Assembly: GCF_025602895.1 (NCBI RefSeq)
Contig: NW_026516203.1
Coordinates: 1,364,001 to 1,428,000, forward strand
Length of the DNA stretch: 64,000 nucleotides
Direction: 5' to 3'
Origin: Polychytrium aggregatum
Lineage: Eukaryota > Chytridiomycota > Chytridiomycetes > Polychytriales
Shown here: positions 61,501-64,000 of the stretch, one piece after another
Numbering within the stretch: position 1 is the first letter of the stretch
Layout: every line of letters begins with the position of its first letter
The notes under the pieces: generated by a model
Database searches by the model: none
What the model was told of the DNA's origin: nothing
The model's input: only the letters and a program-made list of their open reading frames with translations
Program-made: the position numbers and the translations under genes

Positions 61501-61797
61501 GGAGCACCCCGCGAGGGAGCCTATATACACGGCTTGTTCATGGAAGGCGCCCGCTGGGATATCAACACCAGTCTCATCCAAGAGTCGCTGATGAAGGAGC
61601 TCACCCCAACCATGCCAGTGATCTATGTCAAGGCCATTCCCGTCGACAAGAAGGAGACCAAGGGAGTTTACGAGTGTCCCGTGTATCGCACCCGGCAGCG
61701 CGGCCCGACCTTCATCTGGACCTTCAATCTCAAAACCAAGGAGCGACCGCAGAAGTGGATCCTGGGCGGTGTGTGCTTGCTGTGTTCTGCCGAGTAA
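46600..61797 (+). CDS. Axonemal outer-arm dynein beta heavy chain (DNAH9/11/17 class)
   Basis: This is the ATP-driven motor of outer dynein arms on flagellar doublets. Ten exons (46600-46790, 47016-47373, 47543-47870, 47992-48485, 48671-48837, 48999-49290, 49391-50321, 50523-50944, 51113-54923, 55193-61797) total 13,599 nt, or 4,532 residues, a full-length chain. Tail: residues 1 to about 1250, with YNTPNRITVVLREICNDIIE. The linker includes RHWKQLMKTTG near 1427. P-loops: AAA1 GPAGTGKTE (1919), AAA2 GNGGTGKSQ (2200), AAA3 GNAGCGKTV (2527), AAA4 GVGGSGKQS (2870). The stalk and microtubule-binding domain span about 3100-3435. The C-terminus, YECPVYRTRQRGPTFIWTF, matches the beta class rather than DNAH5/8. 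An acidic Gly-rich insert lies near residues 962-1005. The gene implies flagellated cells. Confidence 0.97.
48524..48619. repeat. Degenerate 12-bp repeat, eight units, in a dynein intron
   Basis: Eight units related to GTGGTCGAGCCG fill most of the intron between dynein exons 47992-48485 and 48671-48837. Units differ at one to four positions, so the array is older or less homogenised than the RBBP4 one. Confidence 0.88.
50396..50446. repeat. 26-bp tandem duplication in a dynein intron
   Basis: TTTGCCATCCTGATTTATCG and the next few bases are repeated after 26 nt as TTTGCCATCCTGATCCATCG. It lies in the intron between exons 49391-50321 and 50523-50944. Confidence 0.85.
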
Positions 61798-62522
61798 CTC
61801 CGAGCCAAGGAGCACAAATATCACTCTCTTTGACTGCGTTTACTTGAATTGCCCCGTTTCTGTCTGGGCCTGATGGCTGCATTTTCTGACTCTGAATACA
61901 CAATCGCCATTCATCCTCGAGTGCTCTTCTGCTGCTCTGGTGCTCTGGGCTATGCACTGCCCGTGGGCTGTCGGGATTGAGGATCACGACGCCCTGATGG
62001 CCAAAAACAGAGCACGCCATTTCCGTTTTGTCGTCGTTGTCTGGGAGGCCTCCGTACAATCGGGAATGTGCAACATGACGGATCACTTTGACAACCTCCG
62101 AGTGAAGCCCGTGGGTTACTCTCGGTCCCCACGATCGCCCTGCACATAGTGATCGTGTTGCGCGCCGCATCGACAATGTGATTCCACACGGCGGGGTTGT
62201 TGGGATTCCTGCTGCTCCCGGCAAGGTTGGGACACGCAATCCTGGACGTCTGGACCTCTCTTGCGATGGCTCCAGAGCTCTCTGATGCAATCTAGTCCAG
62301 ATGTATATAGTTCAAGGCACCGTGGAATGAGACGCCGTTCGACGCATTGGATGGGCATGCGCGACCCCACATACGGAGACCACCCAAAGCCCTTAAAAAC
62401 GAGTCCCGTTTCGGCTTCACGAACGCAGCAGAACTCCGCTCCCATCATTCCGATCGAGCCTGTTCACGCCAGACGGTCTGCAAACAGGCAAAGATTATGG
62501 GTGTATTGCGCTCTTGCGGTGC
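61798..62522. other. Tail-to-tail spacer between dynein and ATP synthase subunit e
   Basis: Both genes end here; 725 nt of presumed 3' flank. No gene is seen. It contains the second copy of the 27-nt shared sequence. Confidence 0.55.
62081..62107. repeat. 27-nt sequence shared with 13574-13600
   Basis: This copy begins GATCACTTTGACAACC and ends TCCGAGTGAAG; it matches the copy near PRE7 at 25 of 27 positions. Like the first copy it lies in a 3' flank, here 284 nt beyond the dynein stop. Confidence 0.75.
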
Positions 62523-63888
62523 TTAGTTCTTTCCAGAAGACTTCTCGAAGTAGTTCAAGGTCCAGTCGACCCACTTCTGGGCATCAAACTTGTAGTGCTC
62601 GACATCAGAGTAAACTAGCGACAAGAAAAAAAGATGGGTGAGCAACGCGCTGCTTGTACACCGCGGCCATGAATCGGACGACGCTCAAAGCCCCAGCGAC
62701 GGTAGATCTCGCGGAAGCCGAGGCGGACGCAAAGCGTCTATCACGCCGGTTGCTTTTGTGCGAGCTGTATCCGTGGCTGACGGTATCTTGGGTCAAGCGG
62801 GTCGGTCGGCTTGATGGTATCAACTTCAGCAGCAGCGGTGCAGCGTGAAGGCGGGGGTATCGCGATGATCACCGAGGGCATCCGGTCCCAAAAAACAGGT
62901 CCTGCCTCGGCAAAGTGCGCAGGTGGCTGTAACACGTCCACGACATCCGGAGCACTCAGTCTGTTGGTTTGCCACGGAGCACAGCCCGCACCGGAGTGAA
63001 TCGAGAGATTGCCGAGATTGATTCCAGGCATCGGTGCATCATGAGGCAGCGATGTTTGACCACTCCCACGAAGGAGCTCTGTTTCTGGGATGCCGATGCC
63101 ACAATTGCCTCGTTTGCTCGATCGTAAGGCTTGCTGGAGCGTCGATAGGCTCCACGAGAATGCCGCCAAAGACTCGACCAAGGGCTGTTTCCGCGTCTGC
63201 CCCTCGCCGAGTCTGCGGCGCCGCATTTCCACGAGATCATCGGCCGTGCTGAATGTGCCGACGACATCCACTCAAAATCGCGGGAGTGCACACACTGCGT
63301 GAACAGAGCGCATGAAAATGTACGCACCACCGTCCTTCAGGGCAAGATCGCCGAGGAACTTGTTGCCGGCGGTCTCGTAGGCAGTGCGAGCCTCCTGAAC
63401 GAGGGCATCGTGCTCGGCCTTCTCGTTGGCCTCCTTGCGGGCCTTGACGAAGTGGGTCAGGCTCTCCTGTCGGCTGTAGCCGTACCAGACACCGACACCG
63501 AGGGCAGCCCAGCGGAGGAACTGCAAGTAGCAGGAGGGTATTGGGGTCGAATACGTCGAGCGAGCAGCCGAAAGCCGGTCGGTTGGGAGGCCATCGAGTT
63601 CATAGTCCGGGGTCCGTGAGTAAAGATAGAGGCGTCAGCATCCCGGACATAGGCATCAACAGTAACTCTCGCTTGGACTGCTCGAGCCCGCGCACGCATC
63701 CCAACACAGCGGGGCTTGCAAGGACGCTACGCTTTGCCCATGCATCTGCCTGGTTGCGAGCGCGAAGGCACACAGGACTTTGAGCAGACGAGGCGACCCC
63801 GCGACCCTGCCCAGACAAAGGCGGCAGCGGATATCACGGGCTACGGCATTACGTTAACGGAGGTGTAGTTGACGGCAGTCGAGGCCAT
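62523..63888 (-). CDS. TIM11: Mitochondrial ATP synthase subunit e (Tim11/ATP5ME)
   Basis: Subunit e is a small inner-membrane subunit needed for dimerisation of F1Fo-ATP synthase and cristae shape. Three exons (63888-63853, 63520-63328, 62614-62523) give 106 residues with closing phases. The N-terminus MASTAVNYTSVN joins directly to FLRWAALGVGVWYGYSRQES, the membrane helix with a small-residue/GxG-type dimerisation face, as in yeast Tim11 (LRYSALGLGLFFG). A charged helix follows (VKARKEANEKAEHDALVQEA). The final exon encodes YSDVEHYKFDAQKWVDWTLN and ends EKSSGKN. The second intron is long for this window (713 nt). Small subunits diverge quickly, so the call rests mainly on the membrane helix, size and exon ends. 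Confidence 0.84.
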
Positions 63889-64000
63889 GTCGTGCAGCTG
63901 AGGATCTTTGAGAAGCTCTGGACGGGAGGCTGATGGGCGACGTCAGCGAAAAGGCAGAGCCGCGAAAAAAAGCAGAAAAACGGCCGAAGCCGTGTGTGTG
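63889..64000. other. Upstream flank of ATP synthase subunit e
   Basis: The last 112 nt are the presumed promoter and leader of the minus-strand ATP synthase subunit e gene. A short GT-rich run ends the window. No other feature is seen. Confidence 0.4.

Noticed and set aside
58885-61824. 979-codon open frame on the minus strand
   Set aside because: It is antisense to the last part of the dynein motor. The sense frame matches the dynein family over its full length; the antisense frame is open because the GC-rich codon bias avoids TTA, CTA and TCA. Its translation resembles nothing.

Overview
The window is nuclear DNA from a GC-rich, intron-containing eukaryote. It holds 14 protein genes, nearly all complete. 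The set points to an early-diverging zoosporic fungus (chytrid grade; inference). It has fungal-type housekeeping genes (arginine-specific CPSase with a mitochondrial presequence, an RMD1-family protein, Glc8) beside a full outer-arm axonemal dynein beta heavy chain, and homologues of EPG5 and PIP30/FAM192A. Introns are GT-AG and mostly 60-300 nt. I saw no tRNA, rRNA, CRISPR array or recognisable transposon.

Layout, left to right. EPG5 (-, 3' end runs off the window) 1-8202; CPA2 (-) 8686-12501; proteasome beta6 PRE7 (-) 13777-~15094; proteasome beta5 PRE2 (+) 15631-17367; PIP30/FAM192A (-) 17509-18975; an unassigned LisH/WD40 protein (+) 19240-24143; RBBP4/MSI1 (-) 24933-~28000; farnesyltransferase beta RAM1 (+) 28366-30698; RMD1/DUF155 (-) 30926-34406; an unusual double-MATH, coiled-coil, membrane-anchored protein (+) 35326-40125; TYW1 (+) 40896-43930; Glc8/protein phosphatase inhibitor 2 (-) 44297-45837; dynein beta heavy chain (+) 46600-61797; ATP synthase subunit e (-) 62523-63888. 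Most neighbours alternate in strand, giving five head-to-head promoter regions and five tail-to-tail junctions.

Functional links. Two 20S proteasome beta subunits share a promoter, and the next gene encodes a homologue of the animal PA28gamma-proteasome modulator PIP30. Glc8/I-2, a PP1 regulator, shares a promoter region with the dynein heavy chain. The rest is dispersed housekeeping.

Splice models were built by hand from reading frame, GT-AG signals and remembered family sequences. Exon phases were checked by arithmetic and close for EPG5, CPA2, PRE2, PIP30, RAM1, RMD1, TYW1, Glc8, the dynein and ATP synthase e. The most striking observation is microexons: PIP30 has three in a row (24, 24 and 27 nt) and RMD1 has four of 22-28 nt, while the dynein motor lies in two exons of 3.8 and 6.6 kb. 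Short minisatellites recur in introns and promoters. No whole new defence or mobile system was found; the best candidates for something undescribed are the MATH-domain membrane protein and the microexon-rich genes.
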